Below the pieces are notes generated by a model. The model was not told the origin of the DNA. It saw only the letters and a program-made list of their open reading frames with translations, and searched no databases. From positions 3,287,001-3,351,000 of the forward strand of contig NZ_CP147247.1 in assembly GCF_002140975.2 (NCBI RefSeq): DNA of 64,000 bases, given 5' to 3'. Source of the stretch: Enterococcus sp. 9E7_DIV0242 (lineage in GTDB: Bacteria > Bacillota > Bacilli > Lactobacillales > Enterococcaceae). Of the stretch, positions 21,256 to 30,401 are shown piece after piece. How positions within the stretch are numbered: the first letter of the stretch is position 1; each line of letters begins with the position of its first letter. A program made the translations under genes and the position numbers.

Positions 21256-22121
21256 TGGGATGGCGAACGGTGATTGTAAATACTCATTCAAAGCTGTCTT
21301 ATAAGAATAATCATTTGATTTTCAAGTCGGTAAATCAGCATGAGATGATTCATTTATCAGAAATTGATGTTCTTTTACTGGAGACGACAGATATTACCCT
21401 TACAACTATGTTGATCAAACGGTTGGTGGATGAAAATATTCTGGTTCTCTTTTGTGACGATAAGCGACTGCCAATAGGGAAATTATTGCCCTTTTATGGT
21501 CGTCATGATAGTAGCTTACAATTGTCAAAACAGCTTGCTTGGAATGAAGAGAGAAAGGCTGCTGTATGGACTGAGATTATTTCTCAAAAGATAGTGAATC
21601 AGAGTGAGCAGTTGAAGGGGCAAGGATACACTGAAAAATCAGAAGCGTTACTTGCTTTACATGATGGATTAGAATTATTTGATCCAACGAATAGAGAAGG
21701 ACATGCGGCAAGAATTTATTTCAACCGACTTTTTGGCAATGACTTCACTCGTGAAGCGGATAATGATATTAATGCTGGATTGAATTATGGGTACACACTT
21801 TTACTGAGTATTTTTTCGAGAGAGTTAGTTAGGTCTGGTTGTATGACTCAGTTTGGCTTGAAGCATGCCAACCAATTTAATGACTTCAATCTGGCAAGTG
21901 ATTTGATGGAGCCGTTTCGTCCATTGGTAGATCAGATTATTTATGCACAACGGAAGAAACCGTTTCCAGTGATGAAGCGTGCGCTATTTGACTTATTTAC
22001 CAATAATTATATGTACAACAAGAAAAAAATGTTTTTAACGAATATTGTTGGTGACTACACGAAAAAAGTGGTGAAAGTATTGAATGCTGAGATGGAAGGA
22101 GTTCCTAAGTTTAGGATATGA
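21255..22121 (+). CDS. cas1: Cas1 integrase, type II-A
   Basis: 288 aa, typical II-A Cas1 length. [20 protein letters not shown], then [17 protein letters not shown] and [20 protein letters not shown], are family signatures. The C-terminal alpha domain includes [20 protein letters not shown] and [15 protein letters not shown], with the catalytic Glu, His and Asp. With Cas2, Csn2 and Cas9 it inserts new spacers at the leader-proximal repeat. ATG overlaps the cas9 stop; its own stop overlaps the cas2 start. Confidence 0.97.
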   Translation: MGWRTVIVNTHSKLSYKNNHLIFKSVNQHEMIHLSEIDVLLLETTDITLTTMLIKRLVDENILVLFCDDKRLPIGKLLPFYGRHDSSLQLSKQLAWNEERKAAVWTEIISQKIVNQSEQLKGQGYTEKSEALLALHDGLELFDPTNREGHAARIYFNRLFGNDFTREADNDINAGLNYGYTLLLSIFSRELVRSGCMTQFGLKHANQFNDFNLASDLMEPFRPLVDQIIYAQRKKPFPVMKRALFDLFTNNYMYNKKKMFLTNIVGDYTKKVVKVLNAEMEGVPKFRI

Positions 22122-22459
22122 GTTATCGTTATATGAGAATGATGTTAATGTTCGATATGCCGACGGAAACGGCAGATGATAGAAAATCATATCGCCGTTT
22201 TCGTAAGTTTCTGCTAAGTGAGGGCTTCATTATGCACCAGTTTTCTGTGTACAGTAAATTGTTATTGAACGGTACAGCGAATCAAGCAATGATTGCGCGC
22301 TTGAAGCAGAACAATCCAAAAAAGGGCCTGATCACACTGTTAACGGTCACAGAAAAACAGTTTGCTCGTATGCTCTATTTAAATGGTGAGCGAGATCAAA
22401 GTGCTGGGAACTCGGATGCCAGGGTAGTTTTTTTAGGAGAAGATTATGATGAAGCTTAA
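22118..22459 (+). CDS. cas2: Cas2, type II-A
   Basis: 113 aa. [20 protein letters not shown], with [18 protein letters not shown] sequence following, is the Cas2 ferredoxin-like fold, including the first beta strand with its conserved Asp. It forms the central dimer of the Cas1-Cas2 integration complex. The start overlaps the cas1 stop by 4 nt and the end overlaps the csn2 start, so adaptation genes are translationally coupled. Confidence 0.97.
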   Translation: MSYRYMRMMLMFDMPTETADDRKSYRRFRKFLLSEGFIMHQFSVYSKLLLNGTANQAMIARLKQNNPKKGLITLLTVTEKQFARMLYLNGERDQSAGNSDARVVFLGEDYDEA

Positions 22460-23111
22460 TTTTGAATTGTTAGATGAACCACTAGAAATAGAATCAGCCA
22501 CTACGTTGGTTATTGAAGACGTGCGGGTGTTTGCCCGCCTGGTTAAATGGTTTTATCAGTATGAAGAGCAAAGCGATTTGAAGCTATTTGATGAAAAGCA
22601 AAAATCTATCAAAGCTTCTGAACTAATGATTGTTACGGATATACTAGGCTACGATGTCAATTCTTCTGCTGTGTTGAAATTGATTCATGCAGACTTGGAA
22701 GAGCAATTAAATGAAAAACCAGAAGTAAAATCCATGATCGATAAATTGACTGCAACAATTAGTGAATTGATTGGCTATGAGCTGTTAGAACATGAACTTG
22801 ATTTAGAAGAAGATGAAATTACTGTACTGGAATTGTTTAAAGCCTTGGGAATTAAAATCGAAACACAGAGTGATACAATTTTCGAAAAGCTTATTGAAAT
22901 CATACAGGTGTACAAGTACTTATCAAAGAAACATCTGTTGGTACTGGTAAATAGCTGTGCATATTTGACAACTGATGAACTAGTGGAGTTGAAGGAATAT
23001 ATTTCCCTATGTAATATGGATGTACTATTTATAGAGCCTAGAAAAATAACTGTGGGACCGCAGTATATTTTAGATGAAGACTATTTTTTACATGTGGAAG
23101 AAATGGTATAA
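22446..23111 (+). CDS. csn2: Csn2 adaptation protein
   Basis: 221 aa, the length of canonical (short) Csn2, the ring-forming DNA-end-binding protein of II-A adaptation. [20 protein letters not shown] at the N-terminus and [20 protein letters not shown] near the end fit the family. RBS AGGAGA at about 22436 favours ATG 22446 or 22449. Its TAA stop (23109-23111) lies inside the TATAAT -10 box of the array 2 promoter. Confidence 0.93.
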   Translation: MMKLNFELLDEPLEIESATTLVIEDVRVFARLVKWFYQYEEQSDLKLFDEKQKSIKASELMIVTDILGYDVNSSAVLKLIHADLEEQLNEKPEVKSMIDKLTATISELIGYELLEHELDLEEDEITVLELFKALGIKIETQSDTIFEKLIEIIQVYKYLSKKHLLVLVNSCAYLTTDELVELKEYISLCNMDVLFIEPRKITVGPQYILDEDYFLHVEEMV

Positions 23112-23236
23112 TAGATGTATGTACATTGATAACTGAATAAATAGAAATACCTAATAAAGAAGCGTTCAAAGCAAAAATCTTGCTATGGATGAGTGGCGCG
23201 ATTACGGGATTTGGCAGAAATAAAAAATTCTGCGAG
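23107..23236 (+). promoter_or_regulatory. CRISPR leader and promoter of array 2
   Basis: An extended -10 (TGGTATAAT, hexamer 23107-23112) overlaps the csn2 stop codon, about 125 nt before the first repeat. The last 58 nt (23178-23235) match the array 1 leader except at one base. An inverted repeat GCAGAA (23214-23219) / TTCTGC (23228-23233) abuts the junction. The leader ends CTGCGAG. Confidence 0.82.
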
Positions 23237-24988
23237 GTTTTAGAGCTATGCTGTTTTGAATGCTTCCAAAACGAATGAGTTCATTAATGCAGCTATTGCA
23301 TCGTTTTAGAGCTATGCTGTTTTGAATGCTTCCAAAACTCCGTTTCTCATGGATTGAGCTAACCAATAGTTTTAGAGCTATGCTGTTTTGAATGCTTCCA
23401 AAACTATGCTTCTTATTGACGTTGTACGTTGCTAGTTTTAGAGCTATGCTGTTTTGAATGCTTCCAAAACTCTCCTTCTCTTTATCTTATATATGTAGTA
23501 GTTTTAGAGCTATGCTGTTTTGAATGCTTCCAAAACCAGGATTTCTTCGCCGTTATAGTTATCCATGTTTTAGAGCTATGCTGTTTTGAATGCTTCCAAA
23601 ACTTGTATAACGTCTTCCAGAACTTCCGCCACGTTTTAGAGCTATGCTGTTTTGAATGCTTCCAAAACGTAGCAAGAAGTTAGTAGCACAGGTTAAACGT
23701 TTTAGAGCTATGCTGTTTTGAATGCTTCCAAAACATGACAAAAAACACGAACGAATAATCAACCGTTTTAGAGCTATGCTGTTTTGAATGCTTCCAAAAC
23801 TGCAAAAAATTCAAGTAACTGATACGACAAGTTTTAGAGCTATGCTGTTTTGAATGCTTCCAAAACGACTATGTAAAAGGTAATTTTAATGAGGAAGTTT
23901 TAGAGCTATGCTGTTTTGAATGCTTCCAAAACCAAAACAACGGCTATACGTTGAATTGGAACGTTTTAGAGCTATGCTGTTTTGAATGCTTCCAAAACTT
24001 GACTGAACTCTTCTTTGTCCTTTATAGTGTTTTAGAGCTATGCTGTTTTGAATGCTTCCAAAACAGTTGCTAGAGTTTCATTCACTTCTGATACGTTTTA
24101 GAGCTATGCTGTTTTGAATGCTTCCAAAACAGAGGAGTGAACAGATGACAAACAATATATGTTTTAGAGCTATGCTGTTTTGAATGCTTCCAAAACACAA
24201 CAAGAAGGGGTGACACATGAAGAATAGTTTTAGAGCTATGCTGTTTTGAATGCTTCCAAAACAGTTGCTAGAGTTTCATTCACTTCTGATACGTTTTAGA
24301 GCTATGCTGTTTTGAATGCTTCCAAAACTATCAAAGAAAGTCAAAAGAGAACTAATGAGTTTTAGAGCTATGCTGTTTTGAATGCTTCCAAAACAATGTT
24401 GTATCTGTTACCATCATTCCGACGGTTTTAGAGCTATGCTGTTTTGAATGCTTCCAAAACAGGCGTTACAACAACAATTGTAACAACTGAGTTTTAGAGC
24501 TATGCTGTTTTGAATGCTTCCAAAACAGTTTTTAATAGATGAAGACCCAAACAAATGTTTTAGAGCTATGCTGTTTTGAATGCTTCCAAAACAAAGGAAG
24601 TCGTCATGTATCCCCTTTTTACGTTTTAGAGCTATGCTGTTTTGAATGCTTCCAAAACATTTAAAAGCGATTTTCTTTTGAATTTGCTGTTTTAGAGCTA
24701 TGCTGTTTTGAATGCTTCCAAAACATCAAATGCGGCTACAATGTTCTTAACTGCGTTTTAGAGCTATGCTGTTTTGAATGCTTCCAAAACAACTAAATAT
24801 AAATTTTTGTCCATATTGTTGTTTTAGAGCTATGCTGTTTTGAATGCTTCCAAAACATACTTTTCTTAGCTTGTTCCAAAATACCTGTTTTAGAGCTATG
24901 CTGTTTTGAATGCTTCCAAAACTTTTTACGCTTCAGTTGAGTGTGTGCAACGGTTTTAGAGTTATGTTGTTTTGACTGTTACCAAATA
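23237..24988 (+). CRISPR. CRISPR array 2 (type II-A), 26 spacers
   Basis: Repeats of 36 nt recur every 66 nt from 23237 to 24953: 27 repeats and 26 spacers of 30 nt. The repeat is identical to that of array 1. The last repeat (24953-24988) is degenerate (GTTTTAGAGTTATGTTGTTT, ending ACCAAATAA), which fixes orientation with the leader at 23236. Spacer 13 (24065-24094) and spacer 16 (24263-24292) are identical. Several spacers look like phage gene starts. Confidence 0.98.
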
Positions 24989-25067
24989 AGCCTGATGATG
25001 AATTTTTAAGTTTGCTTTTACAAAGTCAGTTGTGTTCCTTTAGTTGATTAGAAAGGCGGTCGATCGG

Positions 25068-25514
25068 ATGGATTCTTTTTCTTTTGTTCTGAATAATACA
25101 CCTTGGCAGCGAGCAGCCAGCTGTTTTGTTCGTATGACGGTTTTTGTGTTGGAGAGACATATCCCCATTCAAGATGAGTTTGATGAAAATGATGGGGATG
25201 GGACGACGTATGCAGTAGCGTATGAAGGCGAGCTTCCTGTAGCCACAGCCAGATTTACAAAAGTAGCGGATGGCTTCGCTAAAATCACCCGGGTGGCAAC
25301 GATAAAAGACTATAGAGGCTATCATTTAGGCTCAAAGCTGATTCAATTGATGGAGGAATACGCTGCTTCCGAAGGGATAGAAAAGCTAGATATCCATTCT
25401 GAGTTGACTGCTGTCGAATTTTACAAGAAAAACGGATATGTGCTGTCATCAGAAGTCTATCTTGAAGACGGGGTTGAATGTCAGACGCTAACAAAAACGA
25501 TTATAGATAAATGA
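25068..25514 (+). CDS. GNAT-family N-acetyltransferase
   Basis: 148 aa from ATG 25068 (RBS AAAGGCGG at 25053); an upstream in-frame TTG at 25044 is less likely. The acetyl-CoA-binding segment is ITRVATIKDYRGYHLGSKLI, followed by AVEFYKKNGYVLSSEVYLED, the typical C-terminal GNAT half. ERHIPIQDEFDENDGDGTTY resembles the ElaA/YjcF-type subgroup. Substrate unknown. It lies directly after the degenerate end of array 2. Confidence 0.85.
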   Translation: MDSFSFVLNNTPWQRAASCFVRMTVFVLERHIPIQDEFDENDGDGTTYAVAYEGELPVATARFTKVADGFAKITRVATIKDYRGYHLGSKLIQLMEEYAASEGIEKLDIHSELTAVEFYKKNGYVLSSEVYLEDGVECQTLTKTIIDK

Positions 25515-25530
25515 TTTTTTTAATAAGCAG

Positions 25531-25575
25531 TGGAGTAACCACAGATAAATGATCTGAGGGTTGCTCCATTTTTTT
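25531..25575 (+). terminator. Terminator after GNAT gene
   Basis: TGGAG-AACC-CAGAT pairs with ATCTG-GGGTTGCTCCA, followed by a run of T. Confidence 0.85.
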
Positions 25576-25700
25576 GATTTGAGCATAACAATAAATAATG
25601 AAAAAATCGAAGGTTGACCCTCACATCATGTGAGGCTTTATGATGGAGGTACAGAGCTGGGGTGATTGATAGAGAAGCCCCAGAATCAAGGAGGAGTTCG

Positions 25701-28700
25701 ATGGATAGATATGAACTGAAAGCGATTGGCACTGTTCACAAAGAAGCGGATATGCTGGTTGTTGAAATGACAGAAAAAAGGCTGACAGCTGCGATGAAAA
25801 ATCTATCCTTGTTCAGCCACGCAACGTTTATTTTTAGTGATGGCCGTGGTCGTTTGAAGGTACGTGTGTTGGCAATGTCTGAGGTAGATGAAAAAAATGG
25901 CAGGCTTGTTTTAGCGGAGGGTGGCGGCTTGTTAGAAGGAAATGCAGTCTATGATATCAAGCCATATATTCCTTGTGAGGATCGCCTGCTTACGGAACAA
26001 CAAATGATTGACACTGCTCAACCGGATAAAGCGGAGAAAACCGGTGGGGATGAGGTACTTCAGCTTGCTTCAGCAGGGCAAATAAGAAAAAAACAGGGAC
26101 GGTATTTCCTCTACCCTGAGGACTTTGATAGCTTCTTAGCAAGTATCAGTGGCAGCGAGTATGTCAAAGTGTTGTGGTGGTTTTCTCGCTTTGATAAAAA
26201 AGAATATCGAAGAAGCTTGCAAGGGGAGCCGCCATACGAAAATGCGCCCAGAAGTGGTGTGCTGGCCACTCGTTCCCCTGTCCGGCCCAATCCGATTGCC
26301 TTAACGGTTGTGCAGATCCTAGCGATTGATTATGAAGAGCAATCGATTGAAGTGATTGGTTTAGACTGCTTTGATCGTACGCCGTTTATAGATATTCGAT
26401 CTTATATTCCGTCTGTGGATGTCGTGTCGGACTACAAGGTTCCTTCTTGGCTGACGCACTGGCCAGAGTATAAAGAGCTGGAGACAACATCTTCTGAGAA
26501 AAAGCTAGTATTGGATGACAGCGATGAGGAACAATTAGATTCTTTTCTAAAAACAGGACCAAGTGCTTTAGCCGCAACGATTCTTGAGGAAACGACAGCG
26601 GAGCAAGGAGCTGCAAATGAAATCATTATCCATGGCGCAAGGCAGAATAATTTGAAGAATATCGATGTGGTCATCCCGAAAGAAAAAATTATCGCTGTTG
26701 CGGGAGTTAGTGGGAGCGGGAAATCCAGCTTTGCTTTTGATACTCTGTATGCGGAAAGTCGTTTACGTCTTTCTGAAACGGTAGACAGTATAGAAAAACC
26801 ATCAGTTGATACGATTACTGGGTTACCGCCAGCTGTAGCGATCGCGCAACGGTCGATTGGGCGGAATCCTCGATCAACAGTTGGGACATTTACCGGTATT
26901 CAAGATCGCCTTCGTTTGCTCTATACAGAGATTGGTCATCGTCACTGTCCGAATTGTGGAAAATCGGTACGACCGAGAAGTCAGGATGAATTAGTAATCA
27001 TTCTTCGCCAGTTAGGTTCAGAGCATGACCTACAGCTGCTTTCTTATGGAAAAATGGACGTCCTCGTTCAGTCAGGGAAGGGGAAAGAAGTTCGATGGGA
27101 AGCTGTTGTTGGACAAGCGTTGGAAGTTGGAAAAGGAGCTTTTTACCTTTCAATTGATGGAGGTGAGCCGATTCTGTTGCAAAACCGCGAGATGTGTTAC
27201 CAGTGTCAGACGATTTTGTTTGAAATGACACCGGCACTTTTCAGCTTCAATAATCCTGAAAGTATGTGCAGTGCGTGTAATGGTTTGGGAAAAACGATTG
27301 CAATCGATCCGGCGCTTGTCGTAGCTCATCCAGAGCGCTCGGTATTGGATGAGGCTTCTACTTACTGGGGCGATGTTCGTGCCTTCAGTAAAAAGCCGAC
27401 AGCGAATTGGATGCGTGGGGAACTACTGGCCTTGGCGAATGCCAAAGGAATCGACCTCGAACTGCCGTGGCAAGAGCTGCCGGAGACTTTTCGCCAGATG
27501 GCACTCTATGGCAGTGGAGAAGAGGAAGTATCATGGAGTTATGTTCATCCGAAAAATGGTCGAAGCGGAACGATCACACGAGTAGTCGAGGGCGCAATCC
27601 CAGTTTTAAACCGATTGCTCCAAAAGGGTGGAAATACAGCTGAGCAGATTACGATGGAGTATATGCGTGCGGTGACTTGCCCAGTGTGTGAAGGCGAGCG
27701 ACTTGCAAGAGAAGGTCGGATGGTCACATTGGCCGGGCTTCGCTATCCGCAGATAGCGGCGATGACAATGGAAGCTTTGCTTGAGTGGGTTCAGTCCTTG
27801 CCGTCCGTTTTATTACCTCATGAACTACAAGTAGCTCAACCGTTGTTGAAGGAAATATATCAAAAGGTAATCTGTCTAAAGGAAGTAGGACTCTCTTATT
27901 TGACGCTTGCACGCACAATTCCGACCCTCTCAGGTGGCGAGCTGCAGCGATTGAAGTTAGTTGCTCAGATGGGCATTGGGCTTTCGGGACTGCTATATGT
28001 CATGGATGAACCAACTGCCGGACTGCATCCAAGAGACTACCCAAGCATTATCCGAGCATTGAAGCAATTGAAAGAGGAAGGCAACACGATCCTTGTAGTG
28101 GAACATGAGGAGACGATGTTGCAGGCGGCAGATTGGCTAATTGAGATTGGTCCGGGTGCTGGACAGCATGGCGGAGAAATTATTTGGCAGGGAAATCCTC
28201 AAAAGCTTTTTCGTGCCGATACAGAGACAGCGCAGTTTCTAACTGGACGAAAACAGATTCAGCTAAATCGCCCTACGCTAACGAAGTGGGTGACGGTGGC
28301 TGATGCTCGAGAAAATAATTTGAAGAATATCACTGTTCAATTTCCTAAAGGACACATGACCTGTATTACAGGAGTCAGCGGGTCGGGAAAAAGCAGTTTG
28401 GTCGAAAAAGTACTTATCCCTGCTGTTGAAGCTCATTTGAATCAGGTAGGCAAGCAGGTTCTTTGCTCGATTGAAGGGATAGAGGATATTCAACAAGTGA
28501 TCCATGCCTCGCAATCACCTGTTTCCGGTAATAAACGTTCGGTTCTTGCGACATTCATCGGAGTGTTTGATGAGATTCGTCTGTTGTTTGCTAGGGAGAC
28601 ACAAGCCGAAAGCGAGAAGCTGACAGCCTCTGCCTTCAGCTTCAACAGCAAAGAAGGGCAATGTGATGCGTGTAAAGGAGAAGGTGTGCAAACAATAACT

Positions 28701-29255
28701 GTTCCATTTGCAGCAGATATCACAGCTGTTTGTCCAACTTGTCATGGGAAGCGCTATAAGAAACAGGTGTTGGATATTCTCTATGAAGAAAAAAATATCT
28801 TTGAGGTATTGGCGCTCCCCGTTGAAGAAGCACGTCACTTGTTTGACAAGAATAAGAAAATTACTGTAGCCTTACAAACGCTTTGTGATGTGGGGCTTGG
28901 GTACCTCAAACTGGGACAGGGGATACGGACACTATCTGGAGGAGAGGCACAGCGTCTGAAGCTGGCAAAGGCGTTATGCAAGAAATCATCTGATCGAAAC
29001 CTGTATGTATTGGATGAGCCTACCTCTGGCCTGCACTTCTCAGATATTCAGAATTTACTTGAACTATTGGCTACATTAGCAGAGGCTGGGCATACTGTTG
29101 TTATTGTTGAGCATAATCAGCAGGTGATCCGTAACGTCGATTGGATCATCGATCTTGGCCCTGAAGGTGGAGCTGGCGGCGGCAATCTGGTTGTTCAAGG
29201 GACGCCGGAAACGGTTCGGAAATGTAGGGACAGCTACACAGGACGATTTATCTAA
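25701..29255 (+). CDS. TrmO-like domain fused to a UvrA-like ABC ATPase
   Basis: 1184 aa from ATG 25701 (AAGGAGGAG at 25688). Residues 1-100 resemble half of a TrmO fold, ending VYDIKPYIPCEDR. Residues about 125-255 contain a fuller TrmO/TsaA (tRNA m6t6A37 methyltransferase) domain with ATRSPVRPNPIALTVVQI at 189-206 and DRTPFIDIRSYIP. Residues about 310-1184 form a UvrA paralogue: Walker A GVSGSGKSS at 335 and 891, zinc pairs CPNCGK, CYQC/CSAC and CDAC/CPTC, signatures LSGGELQR (743) and LSGGEAQR (1078), Walker B YVMDEPTAGLHP and YVLDEPTSGLHF. No frameshift is visible at the junction. UvrA2-like proteins act in DNA-damage or drug tolerance; what the fusion does is unknown. Confidence 0.88.
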   Translation: MDRYELKAIGTVHKEADMLVVEMTEKRLTAAMKNLSLFSHATFIFSDGRGRLKVRVLAMSEVDEKNGRLVLAEGGGLLEGNAVYDIKPYIPCEDRLLTEQQMIDTAQPDKAEKTGGDEVLQLASAGQIRKKQGRYFLYPEDFDSFLASISGSEYVKVLWWFSRFDKKEYRRSLQGEPPYENAPRSGVLATRSPVRPNPIALTVVQILAIDYEEQSIEVIGLDCFDRTPFIDIRSYIPSVDVVSDYKVPSWLTHWPEYKELETTSSEKKLVLDDSDEEQLDSFLKTGPSALAATILEETTAEQGAANEIIIHGARQNNLKNIDVVIPKEKIIAVAGVSGSGKSSFAFDTLYAESRLRLSETVDSIEKPSVDTITGLPPAVAIAQRSIGRNPRSTVGTFTGIQDRLRLLYTEIGHRHCPNCGKSVRPRSQDELVIILRQLGSEHDLQLLSYGKMDVLVQSGKGKEVRWEAVVGQALEVGKGAFYLSIDGGEPILLQNREMCYQCQTILFEMTPALFSFNNPESMCSACNGLGKTIAIDPALVVAHPERSVLDEASTYWGDVRAFSKKPTANWMRGELLALANAKGIDLELPWQELPETFRQMALYGSGEEEVSWSYVHPKNGRSGTITRVVEGAIPVLNRLLQKGGNTAEQITMEYMRAVTCPVCEGERLAREGRMVTLAGLRYPQIAAMTMEALLEWVQSLPSVLLPHELQVAQPLLKEIYQKVICLKEVGLSYLTLARTIPTLSGGELQRLKLVAQMGIGLSGLLYVMDEPTAGLHPRDYPSIIRALKQLKEEGNTILVVEHEETMLQAADWLIEIGPGAGQHGGEIIWQGNPQKLFRADTETAQFLTGRKQIQLNRPTLTKWVTVADARENNLKNITVQFPKGHMTCITGVSGSGKSSLVEKVLIPAVEAHLNQVGKQVLCSIEGIEDIQQVIHASQSPVSGNKRSVLATFIGVFDEIRLLFARETQAESEKLTASAFSFNSKEGQCDACKGEGVQTITVPFAADITAVCPTCHGKRYKKQVLDILYEEKNIFEVLALPVEEARHLFDKNKKITVALQTLCDVGLGYLKLGQGIRTLSGGEAQRLKLAKALCKKSSDRNLYVLDEPTSGLHFSDIQNLLELLATLAEAGHTVVIVEHNQQVIRNVDWIIDLGPEGGAGGGNLVVQGTPETVRKCRDSYTGRFI

Positions 29256-29273
29256 GACTTCTAATTCAAATAG

Positions 29274-29305
29274 AAAAAATGCATCTGACAAAGATGCATT
29301 TTTTT
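29274..29305 (+). terminator. Terminator after the fusion gene
   Basis: ATGCATC (29279-29285) pairs with GATGCAT (29293-29299), flanked by A and T tracts. Confidence 0.85.
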
Positions 29306-29410
29306 CTGGTTGTTATATAAGCTCTGTATGAAAGCGGGCTCTCTGTGCGAGAAAAGTATAGATCAAAAGATGCAAATTATGGATCTGATTCTCTATAGAA
29401 TGTAATAGAG

Positions 29411-30205
29411 TTACTTGATTCGATAGTAGCTTGTATTGACCTTTTTCAGTTGGATGGGAAACCGCTCTGTTTCGAGAAGCCTGAGCCAGCGATCGAGGTC
29501 TGTTGCTGGTGCTTTCAGCGTAGCGGCAATATCTTCATAAGCGATGGCTTCACCTATTTCATACTGTTGGATCAAAGTAATCAAGCGTTTTAGCGCATTG
29601 TCAGCCGGATGCGAAGCGGTTGGTGCTCCAAGAGTCTCGAGTTTGAAGCCAGATTTCTTCAGTTGCTCGATCAATTCTTGACTATCCTCTTCATATAGCG
29701 GCAGATCAGCTTTGGCGAATGCAGCTAGTCGCGTCAGAAAAGTACTGCTGCAATGCTTTTTCAAGCCGCGGTTAATAAATAGATTATAGTAACGTCTGGG
29801 GAAGCGCAGTCCTTTTGAAACGCTGAGTAAAATCAAATCTACACCGCGATCCAAGTGATGGATGCCAGCTTGTACTTGTTGGGCGACCTTTGGTGTCACA
29901 CCCAAATGCTGAGAGAAGTGTGTAGAGCCTAAGGTCAATGTTTCACCGGTCTTTTCAGAGGCCAGGATGAATTGGTATTTTAGTTCTCGACCACAACGAC
30001 AAAAAAGCCTGCCTTCTTCACCGTGGGGGTAGATAGGATTTTCTTTGAAATCAACAAAAAGCCATTCCTCATCCTTCAGAAAGTTTTCTGTTAGAAAAAG
30101 CGATTGTATTTGATAGCGTTTAAACTCCTGCAAGGTTTCCTGTTGAAAGGGCGTTAACAGCTGCCAGAGTTCTATCCGTTGTTCACGAGTTAAGTCAATA
30201 GCCAT
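29411..30205 (-). CDS. Uncharacterised protein with CxC motif
   Basis: 264 aa from the ATG at 30205 (minus strand) with GGAGGCG upstream; the frame extends further but without a ribosome-binding site. It contains GRLFCRCGRELKYQFILASE, a possible metal-binding CxC in a beta-rich region, then TLTLGSTHFSQHLGVTPKVA. A helical C-terminal part ends RFPIQLKKVNTSYYRIK, which resembles a winged helix. No signal peptide. Family not identified with certainty. Divergent from the HNH-like gene at 30402, which is also cysteine-rich, suggesting a functional pair (inference). Confidence 0.7.
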   Translation of the reverse strand: MAIDLTREQRIELWQLLTPFQQETLQEFKRYQIQSLFLTENFLKDEEWLFVDFKENPIYPHGEEGRLFCRCGRELKYQFILASEKTGETLTLGSTHFSQHLGVTPKVAQQVQAGIHHLDRGVDLILLSVSKGLRFPRRYYNLFINRGLKKHCSSTFLTRLAAFAKADLPLYEEDSQELIEQLKKSGFKLETLGAPTASHPADNALKRLITLIQQYEIGEAIAYEDIAATLKAPATDLDRWLRLLETERFPIQLKKVNTSYYRIK

Positions 30206-30401
30206 GATCACGCCTCCTTTGTAGATAGGATAGCGCGAAAAAAATCCATTGTAAAGGTCATTTTCAGTATGCCGAACAAGCCGGATTATAGTAAAATGAG
30301 AGAATAGAATTAGGGTGTGACTGAAAAAGCTGCTAGACATGGGCGTTTTCAAGTAAAGTCTAGCATAGAAAGAATACGACTATCAGGAGAAATGAACAGC
30401 T

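Noticed and set aside
23429..23762. Similar Cys-rich repeat frames in array 2
   Set aside because: Again CRISPR repeats read through; 66-nt units keep the frame open by chance.
15604..24988. Self-targeting spacers
   Set aside because: I noticed no spacer match elsewhere in the window by eye, but could not search systematically or genome-wide.
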